From contig JAHBXO010000038.1 in the NCBI GenBank assembly GCA_019636445.1, positions 1 to 50,776 on the forward strand: a stretch of 50,776 nt of DNA, in the 5' to 3' direction. The translations under genes were made by a program, and so were the position numbers. Below are positions 1-7,260 of this stretch, one piece after another (within the stretch, counting starts at the first letter, position 1; each line of letters opens with the position of its first letter). The notes below the pieces were generated by a model. It did not search any database, was not told where the DNA came from, and worked only from the letters and a program-made list of their open reading frames with translations. Origin of the DNA: Gemmataceae bacterium (GTDB lineage Bacteria > Planctomycetota > Planctomycetia > Gemmatales > Gemmataceae).

Positions 1-225
1 CGGTTCCGCCGCCTGCGGGACAAACTGCCCGACCTGGGGCCGGTGACGAGCTACCTGTACCGGCACGCCTTCACCACCGACGCACTGGTGAAGGGAGTAG
101 GTGTTGCCCAGGTCGCCGAACTGCTTGGGCACACGTCGACCGACATGGTGATGCGGCACTACGCCAAGCTCGGAGCCCATGTCGGGCACATGTGTGAGGC
201 CGCTGCAAAAGCCACGTCCGATTGA
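1..225 (+). CDS. Tyrosine recombinase/integrase, 3' end only
   Basis: The window opens inside this gene, so only the last 74 codons are present. The reading frame is open from base 1 to a TGA at 223-225. The visible part is the end of the catalytic domain of a phage-type tyrosine recombinase: an YRHAFTTDAL segment equivalent to the conserved LRHTFAT box (Arg and His of box II), an LGHTS segment supplying the next conserved His, and MRHYAKL with the nucleophilic Tyr. Such enzymes cut and rejoin DNA through a 3'-phosphotyrosine link to insert or excise mobile elements. The neighbours (excisionase remnant, IS630-type element) fit the decayed edge of an integrative element. The N-terminal part lies outside the window, so completeness cannot be judged. 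Confidence 0.85.
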   Translation, partial: RFRRLRDKLPDLGPVTSYLYRHAFTTDALVKGVGVAQVAELLGHTSTDMVMRHYAKLGAHVGHMCEAAAKATSD

Positions 226-310
226 CTTGCTTTCAAAATCGAAGATTGAATCGCTCGATGAATCTCCGTGATCAATCAATCAATCGATCAATGATGTCAC
301 GAAGAAATAT

Positions 311-336
311 CCCCCGCCCGCGGCAACGGGCGGGGG
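311..336. terminator. GC-rich hairpin after the integrase gene
   Basis: Two perfect 10-base arms, 311-320 and 327-336, flank a 6-base loop (cccccgcccg / cgggcggggg). There is no T-run after it, so it is at best a terminator-like hairpin between the integrase stop at 225 and the convergent excisionase remnant ending at 375. Just before it, 267-292 holds short tandem aatc/atca units. Confidence 0.4.
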
Positions 337-374
337 ACGATGGCGCGAGCCTTCCGGCCCACCCGAGCATCGAC

Positions 375-544
375 TCAAGACTTGATGTGTTTCAATCCAT
401 CCTGATGAATGGGAGACGCGGCGACCCGCTGTGCTGCCAGGAAGGTCGTCAGATCGGATTCGTCGATCAGCAATCGACCGCGCCGACCGCGCCCGCCGAT
501 TCGAAAATGAACAAGGCGTTTTTCCTGACAAAGCTGGTAGATTA
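375..544 (-). pseudogene. Excisionase-like helix-turn-helix protein, N-terminus removed by IS630-type insertion
   Basis: On the minus strand the frame reads VIYQLCQEKRLVHFRIG from the IS boundary, continues through a basic segment and LLIDESDLTTFLAAQRV, and stops with TGA at 375-377. This matches the C-terminal half of small MerR/excisionase-type DNA-binding proteins: recognition helix, a beta-hairpin wing with HxRIG, then a (D/E)xDLxxFL helix. The frame is cut exactly at the TA target duplication (543-544) of the adjacent insertion sequence. I could not find the missing N-terminal half on the far side of the element near 1668, so the gene may also have suffered deletion. Its position next to an integrase gene suggests it once controlled excision of the same element. 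The family call rests on motif resemblance only. Confidence 0.55.
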
Positions 545-1665
545 CTGATCCGAGCGCAAGTAAAGCTATTGAACCTCCTCGCCGGGAAACGGCAATTCGC
601 TGCGATCCCAAAGCGACCACAATAGGCCGGGAGCGAACTTCAACTCGACCAGTCGATTCACGATCTCCTCGTCGAGTTCCTCGAGGTCGCCCGGCGCGAA
701 GTTCGCCAACTCCCCGTACTTCAACTACGACCAGACCGCCTCCACCGGATTGTGGTCCGGCGCCCACGGCGGCAGCATCTCCAGCCACAGCCGGCGGTTC
801 TTCCGCAGGAACTCCCGGATCACGGGGCCCTTGTGGTTCGGACCGCGATCCCAAACCACGATCACCGGACCCCGCAAATGCTTGAGCAAATCGCGGAGGT
901 AGTCCACGACCTTCTCCGCCGTGAAGAACCCGTCGGGCTCCGTGGCGAAGTAGAACCCCAACCGCCGAGTGCCCGGCGAGACGCTGATGCCGCCGATCAC
1001 CGACACCTTCTTGCGATGGCCGCCGTCGGCCGCGAGCACGGGCGTTCGGCCTTGGAGCGCCCAGGTGCGACGCACCAGCGGATTGAGGAACAAGCCCGAT
1101 TCGTCGATCAGGACGAGGTGGGCGTGGGTCTCCTGCGCTTTTTTTGGATGCGCGGCCAATCGGTCTTCACCCAGTCGGCGATGGCGTCGTCGTTGCGTTG
1201 ACGGACCTTCTTCGCGGGTCGCTGGGGCGTGTAGCCGCGGTCGCGGAGCCATCGCCGCAACGAGGCGGGGTGGAACGTCACGTCGAAGTGCCGCCGGATC
1301 AGTTCGACGAGTCGGCGGGCGCTCCAGAGGTCGGTGCGAAAGCCGTGGGCCGTCGGCTTCTGGGCGAGCCACGCTTTCACCTGTTGCTCCTGATCCGGGG
1401 TCAGGTAGCGGGGCCGCCCCGGCGTGGGCTGAGCGGCGAGGCCGGCCTCGCCGTGGGCCCGATGGCGGGCCATCCATTTGGCCACCGTCACGGGGTGGAC
1501 GCCGAGCGCCTGGGCGATGGCCGCCTGCGTTTGGCCGTTCAAGACCCGGGCGACCGCCTGTCGCCGAATCGCCTCGAGGGCGGACGCCGATCCTTGGCTT
1601 CTCATACACAGGCTGATAACCGCTCCCGGATAGCCATGCAATAGCTTTGCTTACGCTCGAATCAG
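545..1665 (-). mobile_element. IS630-type insertion sequence, 1121 bp, TA target duplication
   Basis: The ends are 27-base imperfect inverted repeats, 545-571 and 1639-1665, matching at 24 of 27 positions. The element is flanked on both sides by TA (543-544 and 1666-1667). TA duplication is the signature of the IS630/Tc1/mariner superfamily. The transposase is read on the minus strand in two overlapping frames. The element sits inside the remains of an integrative element and truncates an excisionase-like gene. Confidence 0.9.
566..1605 (-). pseudogene. IS630 family transposase, two frames joined by an A-run, with a premature TAG
   Basis: Frame A (ATG at 1605, stop at 1108) encodes the DNA-binding part: QTQAAIAQALGVHPVTVAKW is a helix-turn-helix, followed by a second winged-helix-like region. 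Frame B carries the DDE nuclease: LVLIDESGL (first Asp), VVWDRGPNHKG (second Asp) and WAPDHNPVE (final Glu). The frames meet at seven consecutive A residues (minus strand of 1139-1145). There the codons CAA AAA AAG contain an A_AAA_AAG heptamer suited to -1 ribosomal slippage, as known for many IS630 elements. Frame B is interrupted by TAG at 725-727, seven codons after the catalytic Glu. Beyond it about 50 more family-like codons (LKYGELANFAPGDLEEL...) run to a TAG at 566-568. The nonsense codon probably replaces a Trp codon. The catalytic triad remains, but the C-terminus would be lost, so activity is doubtful. Confidence 0.85.
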
Positions 1666-1667
1666 TA

Positions 1668-2083
1668 GCCGATGTCGCCGTCCGGCCGCCAATGCCTCAC
1701 AATAATCCCGCTGTTTCCGCGCCCAGAAAATGGAGTCCACCACAGTTTCCGGCCAGTCGCGTGCGGTGCCGGAAGCAGCTCGGCGGGCTGCTCAAAAGCT
1801 ACTACCGCACCACGGTCTAACACCGGATTGGCCGCGACCGCGTCGCTCGCGTTTCCGGTTTGTACGTCACTTCATTTCTGTAATGGTCAGCTCACCATTC
1901 ACGTTCGTAATGTGAACCTACCCAAGCCGGCTTCTGCTACGGGAAAAAGTCCTGGCGATCGAACCATGTCCGCCTCCTCCGGCACGAAGTCTTTCTCGCT
2001 GAAAAAACTCGAATAGTGGCGGATGTCCGCTCTCGTTTCAACTCCTCACTCTGTGGGCCAATTCCACCACAGAGGAGCGAATC
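1668..2083. other. Intergenic stretch with no recognisable gene
   Basis: About 415 bases between the IS630-type element and the FG-GAP protein gene. The only open frames here are short, with no recognisable motif, no convincing ribosome binding site and no family resemblance that I can support. The last 20 bases contain a good Shine-Dalgarno sequence (agaggag, 2071-2077) for the next gene. It may hold decayed mobile-element sequence, but nothing can be demonstrated. Confidence 0.5.
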
Positions 2084-3655
2084 ATGAAACGAACCAATGA
2101 ACGCAATCGAGCCCGTTTGACGTGTGAAGCCTTCGAATCGCGCGTGGTGCCGGCGGTCTTCCCGCTTTCGGCCGGCGCGGTCGCCATCAGCCCGGACGAC
2201 GGCGGAATCCCGAAAGTGAAGATCGTCGATTCGAACACCGGCGAGGACATCGGCGAAATCCAGGCCTACGAAGACGCCTTCCGGGGCGGCGTCCGTGTCG
2301 CGCTCGGCGATGTCACCGGCGATGGCATCCGCGATGTCGTGATCGCGCCGGGTGCCGGCGGCGGGCCGCGGATCCGCATCGTGGATGGCCAATCCGGCAA
2401 GACGCTCAACGACTTCTTTGTCTACGAGCCGAGTTTCACCGGGGGCATTTCGGTTTCCCTCGGCGACATCGATGGCGACGGCCGCGACGACATCATCACC
2501 GGCACCGGCAAGGGCGGCGGCCCGCGTGTCCGCGTCCTCGACGGCGCGACTTTGGGTAACGATGTCCTCAAGGACTTCTTCGCCTACGAGGATTCGTTCC
2601 GCGGCGGCGTGCTCGTGTCGTCCGGCGATACGAACGGCGACGGCCGCGACGACATCGTCACCGGCACGGGCATCGGCGGCGGGCCGCGCGTCCAGGTCTT
2701 CTCCGGCGTCGACGACCGCGTGCTCCGCAACGAGTTCGCCTACGAAGATTCGTTCCGCGGCGGCGTGCTCGTGGCGACCGGCGACACGAACAACGACGGC
2801 CGCGACGACATCATCTGCGGCACCGGCCCCGGCGGCGGACCGGTCGTCCGCGTGCTCAGCGGCGACGACGGCCGGGAACTCTCCTCGCTCTTCGCGGACG
2901 ATTCCTCGTTCCGGGGCGGCGTGCGCGTCGATGCCCGCGACGTGGACGGCGACGGCGACGACGACGTCATCGCTCGCGTCCGCATCGGCAACGACGACGC
3001 CCTCCGGTTCTTCGACGGCGCGACCGGTTCGTTCCTCCGCTCCATCAGCCGGGTCGTGGACGACAACCCCTCGCCGAACGATCTGCTCCCCGGCAGCGGA
3101 AGCGGCGTAGTGTCCGGCGTGGCCACCTACATCGAGGGAACACTCGTCTCCGTCGATGCGACAGCGGGCACGGCCACGATCCAACTTCGGAACGGCACGA
3201 CCGCTACGGCGCAAGCCGGCCCGGGGACCGAGATCAAACGCGACAAGCTCCGCGTCGGTTTGGCCGCTTTCGTGATCGGCGACAAAGTGGAGGCCCTGAT
3301 TGGGCCGAACGCCATCGCCTGGGAGATCGAGGCAAAATCCCCGGCGTTCCAGGAAGGCCAGAGCGGCCGCGACGACGACTCGAACGATGACGGTTCCAAT
3401 GACGATGACGGTTCGAACGACGACGACAATGACGTCGAAGTGGAAGGAATCATCGTCGCCGTCGATCCGTCCGCTGGCACGGTGAGCATCCGCTCCCGCA
3501 GCGGCACGGAGGTGCTCGTGACGGCGAATTCGACGACGAAGATCGAGCGGAACGACGCTCACACGACTCTGGCGGCGTTCCAGGTCGGCGACTTCGGCGA
3601 AGCCGATGTGGGCACGGACGGGTTCGCCACGAAGATCGAAGCGGTGCAACTGTGA
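2084..3655 (+). CDS. FG-GAP/VCBS-repeat surface protein with two DUF5666 domains
   Basis: 523 residues, ATG preceded by agaggag at good spacing. The N-terminus is basic and contains FESRVVPA at about residues 17-24, the LExR...PA-like motif seen at the start of many large secreted planctomycete proteins. From about residue 60 to 310 there are at least five FG-GAP-like repeats with calcium-binding loops (GDVTGDGIRD, GDIDGDGRDD, GDTNGDGRDD, GDTNNDGRDD, RDVDGDGDDD). These should form a beta-propeller like that of integrin alpha chains. Two DUF5666-like domains follow, each with a 'G.I..VD...GTVTI....GTE' pattern, separated by an Asp/Asn/Ser-rich linker near 3370-3430. An extracellular calcium-dependent adhesive role is inferred from the family. 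A hairpin (3665-3708) separates it from the sigma factor gene. Confidence 0.85.
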   Translation: MKRTNERNRARLTCEAFESRVVPAVFPLSAGAVAISPDDGGIPKVKIVDSNTGEDIGEIQAYEDAFRGGVRVALGDVTGDGIRDVVIAPGAGGGPRIRIVDGQSGKTLNDFFVYEPSFTGGISVSLGDIDGDGRDDIITGTGKGGGPRVRVLDGATLGNDVLKDFFAYEDSFRGGVLVSSGDTNGDGRDDIVTGTGIGGGPRVQVFSGVDDRVLRNEFAYEDSFRGGVLVATGDTNNDGRDDIICGTGPGGGPVVRVLSGDDGRELSSLFADDSSFRGGVRVDARDVDGDGDDDVIARVRIGNDDALRFFDGATGSFLRSISRVVDDNPSPNDLLPGSGSGVVSGVATYIEGTLVSVDATAGTATIQLRNGTTATAQAGPGTEIKRDKLRVGLAAFVIGDKVEALIGPNAIAWEIEAKSPAFQEGQSGRDDDSNDDGSNDDDGSNDDDNDVEVEGIIVAVDPSAGTVSIRSRSGTEVLVTANSTTKIERNDAHTTLAAFQVGDFGEADVGTDGFATKIEAVQL

Positions 3656-3664
3656 CAGCCCGGA

Positions 3665-3708
3665 CCCGGCGGGTACAATGACTGTCTGTCATTTCCAGAC
3701 CCGCCGGG
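3665..3708. other. Perfect 10-bp inverted repeat between FG-GAP gene and sigma factor gene
   Basis: cccggcgggt (3665-3674) and acccgccggg (3699-3708) are perfect reverse complements with a 24-base loop. The repeat begins 9 bases after the upstream stop and ends 8 bases before the ATG at 3717. It may act as a terminator, or as a structure that hides the ribosome binding region of the sigma factor. There is no T-tract. Confidence 0.45.
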
Positions 3709-3716
3709 AAACCCCG

Positions 3717-4328
3717 ATGGACGAATCGACGCCGACGACGGATCGTTCGCTCCTTCGGCGCGTTCGGACGGGCAGCGAAGGGGCGGCCGGCGAACTGCAT
3801 CGTCGGTACGCCGATCGTCTACTGGCCCTGGCCCGCGCCCGGGCCGGTTCCGATTTGCGGGCGCGGCTGGACGCCGAGGATATCGTGCAATCGGTCTTCG
3901 GCAGCTTCTTCCGCGGGGCGAAGCGCGGCCTCTACTCCGCCCCCGACGGCGAGGAACTCTGGGGCCTCTTCCTCGTCATCGCGCTCAACAAGATCCGCGC
4001 CCAAGGCGCGCACCATCGGGCCGCCAAGCGAGACGTGCGTCGGACCCGCAACGACGACGGAGCGGATGTCGAGCGATTCCGAGTACCGGCCGACGACCAG
4101 TCCGCCTTCGACCTTTTGAGAATCGTGGTCGACGAACTCCTCGAAAGCCGGCCGGAATCGGTCCGCGACATCGTGCGACTGCGGATCGAGAACCACGAAG
4201 TCGCCGAGATCGCCGAGCGGACGGGCCGGTCGAAACGGACGGTGGAGCGAGTGCTCCAGGAATTCCGTACGCAACTGGCCAACGAACTGAAACCGATGGG
4301 CGATGATGGGCACGATCCTGCTCCCTGA
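3717..4328 (+). CDS. ECF-type RNA polymerase sigma factor
   Basis: 203 residues from the ATG at 3717; an in-frame ATG at 3678 would add 13 residues but lies inside the hairpin. Region 2 is seen around LDAEDIVQSVFGSFFRGAKRG (about residues 47-67), the helix that binds core polymerase and the -10 element. Region 4 is VAEIAERTGRSKRTVERVLQEF near residues 165-186, a helix-turn-helix for -35 recognition. The protein redirects RNA polymerase to a specific promoter set. No anti-sigma factor gene is adjacent. Instead the next gene, a Ser/Thr kinase, overlaps by 26 bases, suggesting translational coupling and control by phosphorylation. ECF factors paired with Ser/Thr kinases are a known planctomycete arrangement. 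Likely targets include the flanking FG-GAP proteins, but that is inference. Confidence 0.88.
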   Translation: MDESTPTTDRSLLRRVRTGSEGAAGELHRRYADRLLALARARAGSDLRARLDAEDIVQSVFGSFFRGAKRGLYSAPDGEELWGLFLVIALNKIRAQGAHHRAAKRDVRRTRNDDGADVERFRVPADDQSAFDLLRIVVDELLESRPESVRDIVRLRIENHEVAEIAERTGRSKRTVERVLQEFRTQLANELKPMGDDGHDPAP

Positions 4329-7197
4329 GAACGACTTGGAATCCCGCGTCGCGGCCTTCGAAGCGGCGTGGAGTGAAGGCGGCCGTGCCGATCCCGCCCG
4401 GTTCCTCCCGCCGCGCGATCATCCCGAATTCCCGCGCATCCTCGCCGAACTGATTCGTGTCGATCTCGAATGTCGCGGCTCGCGAGGCGAATCGCCCCGT
4501 CTGCTCGATCACCGCCACCTGGCTCCGGACCTGTTTGGGAATGCCGAGTGGCTGGCGGAACTGGCATTCGAGGAGTACCGACAACGGCTGGCGCTCGGCG
4601 AAACCCGAAAGCCGGATGAATACGCCATCGAGTTCGGCATCGACGTGTCCGATTGGCCGGTTCCGGATTCGCTCTCCGGGTTCGCGTTCCCGCAGGTCGG
4701 CGACATCGTCGGAACCTATCGCATTCTCGAGGAACTCGGCCGGGGATCGTTCGGCCGCGTGTACCTCGCCGAACAGACCGACCTGGCCGGCCGTCGCGTC
4801 GCCTTGAAAGTCACGTCCCGCGGCGACGTGGCCGAACCGGAGACGCTCGCGCGGCTGCAGCACACGAATATCGTGCCGATCTACTCGACGCAGCGCATCG
4901 GCTCGGCTCGCGTGATCGTGATGCCGTTCCTCGGCTCGACGACGCTGGCCGACGTGATCGAAGAGCTGCACCGGATCGCAACGTGGCCCGCGACCGGAAC
5001 GGTGTTGGCAAACACGATCGCCGGACGCGCCAGCCGCACGAAGGTCGACGGCGTTTCCCGCGCCGGTGCGCCGACGCCCCGGCCACGGTCGAACCTACCG
5101 CTCGAACAGTTTCGGAAGTTCTCGCATCCCGAAGCAGTGCTCTGGATCGGCTGGAAGCTCGCCGACGCCCTGGCGCACGCCCACGATCGCGGAATTCTCC
5201 ACCGGGACATCAAGCCCGCAAACGTGCTGCTCGCGGACGACGGCGAGCCGATGCTGCTCGATTTCAACCTCGCGAGCGATGCCCGGGCCGAACAGGCCCG
5301 CGAATTGGGCGGAACACCGGGCTACATGGCTCCGGAGCAGCGCGCGGCGATGGAATCCGGGTCGGGCACCGTGGACGCCCGTGCGGACCTTTACTCGCTC
5401 GGGTTGGTCCTGGCCGAGTTGCTGGCGGGTCGAACACCGTCGCACGAAGTCGGGACCGAAGGCGACCTCCGCAAACGCAACGCCAGCGTTTCCCCCAGCA
5501 CCGAGGCGATCGTCCGCAAGTGTCTACAGCCGAACCCGGCCGACCGGTACCCGGACGCGCATGCGCTGGCGGATGATCTGCATCGGCAATTGACGCACCG
5601 CCCGCTGCTGGCCACCACCGAGCCGTCCGTGCCGGAACGGGTCGCCAAGTGGCGGCGACGGCACCCCGTGCTGGCGTCCACCGGCAGCCTCGCCGCGTTG
5701 GCCATCGGCATCGTTGCCCTGCTCGTCATCACGATCGTGGAACGGGATCGCCACGTTCGCGAGCTGAGCGACCAGCGAGCGGCGCACCAGCAATGGACCG
5801 AGTTTCGCCAATCGCTGCCGGCGGCCTACGACGCGGCCGCGTTCGGAACCCACTCGATCGCCGACGAACGGATCAACGCCTTGCTCGACCGTTCCGGCGA
5901 TCTCGCACAGTCCCGCCACCTCGCGGCGGCCGATCGAGCGGAATGGATCGATACACTCGGCGAGCTGATGCTGCTGAAATCCCGCCGACAGGCGAAACCC
6001 GAAGACGCGCTCGAATGGAACGAACGGGCCGAACGCACCTTTCGATTGTCCGGCGACGTGCCGCGCTCGGTGTGGCAGGACCGGCACACGATCGAAGCTC
6101 GCCGCGGCCGCGAACGGGAAGCCCGCGAGGCGCACGACCGCGCCTTGGCGACCGACCCCCGCGCGCGCGACTGGTATCTCTCGGGGTTGGCCGCCCGCGA
6201 TTCCGGCGAGTGGATGGAAGCGGCCGCCCTCTTCGAACAAGCCGTCGCGTCCGACTCGCGCCACTATTGGTCGTGGCTCTTGCTGGGCGATGCTCGGACC
6301 CGGATCGGCCAGGACGACCGCGCGGAGGGTTGCTTCGACGCCTGCATTGCACTTAAGCCGGAACTCGCCATGGCCTATTACAATCGCGGTCTGTGCCGGC
6401 ACCGGCTAAGCCGATTCGACGAGGCCGTACTCGATTTCACATCGGCTTTGGAACGGGGAGCCGAGCCGGCCAAGGTGTTGCTCGCGCGCGGTCAATCCCA
6501 TGCCGCCAATCGGACATGGAACAAAGCGGACGCCGACTTCACGGCTGCGATCGAGAGCGGTTCAAAGGAAACGCGGCTGTACTTCCTCCGTGCCGATGCC
6601 CGAATGGCGAACGGGAACGTGGATGGGGCTTCACGCGATCGCAATGAAGGGCTACATCGAACCCCGACCGACGAACAAAGCTGGGTCACGCGCGGTCTCT
6701 ATCGCGCTCGAACCGGCGACGTGACCGGCGCGATGGCCGACTACGACGAGGCCCGCAAACTCAACCCGGCGTCCTACTCGGCGCTCATGAATCTCGCCAA
6801 TCTCCAGGACGAAAAGCTCCATCGCGAGGCGGACGCGATCCGAACGCTCGACGCATTGCTCAAGCACCACCCGCACGCGCTCCCGCCCCGCGCCGGCAAA
6901 GCCGTTCTGCTGGCGCGCACCGGCGACCGCGAACGGGCGTTGGCGGAAGCGGAGATTTGCCTCCAACGCGATCCACCCCGCGAAGTCCGCTATCAACTCG
7001 CCGGCGTCTTCGCGCTGACCTCGAAATCGGTGGCGAACGATGCGGCGAAGGCTTACGAATTGATGCGCGGTGCCCTGCGCGACGGCTACGGCTGGGATCT
7101 TCTCGCCATTGATCCTGACTTGAAACCGCTGCACGGACAGCCCGAATTCCAGCGCTTGCTCGAATCGGCCCAAACTCTCCGGACGAACAAGCCGTAG
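4303..7197 (+). CDS. Membrane Ser/Thr protein kinase with periplasmic TPR-like repeats
   Basis: 964 residues. The N-terminal 130 residues are a planctomycete-type extension. The kinase domain follows: glycine-rich loop GRGSFG (146-151), ATP-binding Lys 169 in VALKV, catalytic loop HRDIKPAN with Asp 302, Mg-binding Asp 320 in DFN (Asn 322 replaces the usual Gly of DFG), and GTPGYMAPEQ. About 35 residues between the N- and C-lobes around position 240 are extra, probably a flexible insert. A single membrane span lies near residues 456-478 (AALAIGIVALLVITIV). The C-terminal 450 residues are helical TPR-like repeats, for example AMAYYNRGLCRHRLSRFDEA. The start overlaps the sigma factor gene by 26 bases, and the next gene begins 63 bases after the stop, so the three probably form one unit. 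It probably senses partners through the TPR part and phosphorylates cytoplasmic targets, perhaps the sigma factor. Confidence 0.9.
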   Translation: MMGTILLPENDLESRVAAFEAAWSEGGRADPARFLPPRDHPEFPRILAELIRVDLECRGSRGESPRLLDHRHLAPDLFGNAEWLAELAFEEYRQRLALGETRKPDEYAIEFGIDVSDWPVPDSLSGFAFPQVGDIVGTYRILEELGRGSFGRVYLAEQTDLAGRRVALKVTSRGDVAEPETLARLQHTNIVPIYSTQRIGSARVIVMPFLGSTTLADVIEELHRIATWPATGTVLANTIAGRASRTKVDGVSRAGAPTPRPRSNLPLEQFRKFSHPEAVLWIGWKLADALAHAHDRGILHRDIKPANVLLADDGEPMLLDFNLASDARAEQARELGGTPGYMAPEQRAAMESGSGTVDARADLYSLGLVLAELLAGRTPSHEVGTEGDLRKRNASVSPSTEAIVRKCLQPNPADRYPDAHALADDLHRQLTHRPLLATTEPSVPERVAKWRRRHPVLASTGSLAALAIGIVALLVITIVERDRHVRELSDQRAAHQQWTEFRQSLPAAYDAAAFGTHSIADERINALLDRSGDLAQSRHLAAADRAEWIDTLGELMLLKSRRQAKPEDALEWNERAERTFRLSGDVPRSVWQDRHTIEARRGREREAREAHDRALATDPRARDWYLSGLAARDSGEWMEAAALFEQAVASDSRHYWSWLLLGDARTRIGQDDRAEGCFDACIALKPELAMAYYNRGLCRHRLSRFDEAVLDFTSALERGAEPAKVLLARGQSHAANRTWNKADADFTAAIESGSKETRLYFLRADARMANGNVDGASRDRNEGLHRTPTDEQSWVTRGLYRARTGDVTGAMADYDEARKLNPASYSALMNLANLQDEKLHREADAIRTLDALLKHHPHALPPRAGKAVLLARTGDRERALAEAEICLQRDPPREVRYQLAGVFALTSKSVANDAAKAYELMRGALRDGYGWDLLAIDPDLKPLHGQPEFQRLLESAQTLRTNKP

Positions 7198-7260
7198 GAT
7201 TCAGTGGCGGATCGCGGATTGGATTTCGACTCCGAATATGGTGCTGGAAACGAGAATCGA

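Noticed and set aside
3360..3435. Asp/Asn/Ser-coding tandem repeat (gacgatgacggttc units) as a separate repeat locus
   Set aside because: It is in frame and forms the low-complexity linker between two DUF5666 domains, so it is part of the protein.
1937..3649. Long minus-strand frame opposite the FG-GAP/DUF5666 gene
   Set aside because: The plus-strand gene has clear repeats and a good ribosome binding site. The mirror frame only reflects the repeated calcium-loop codons.
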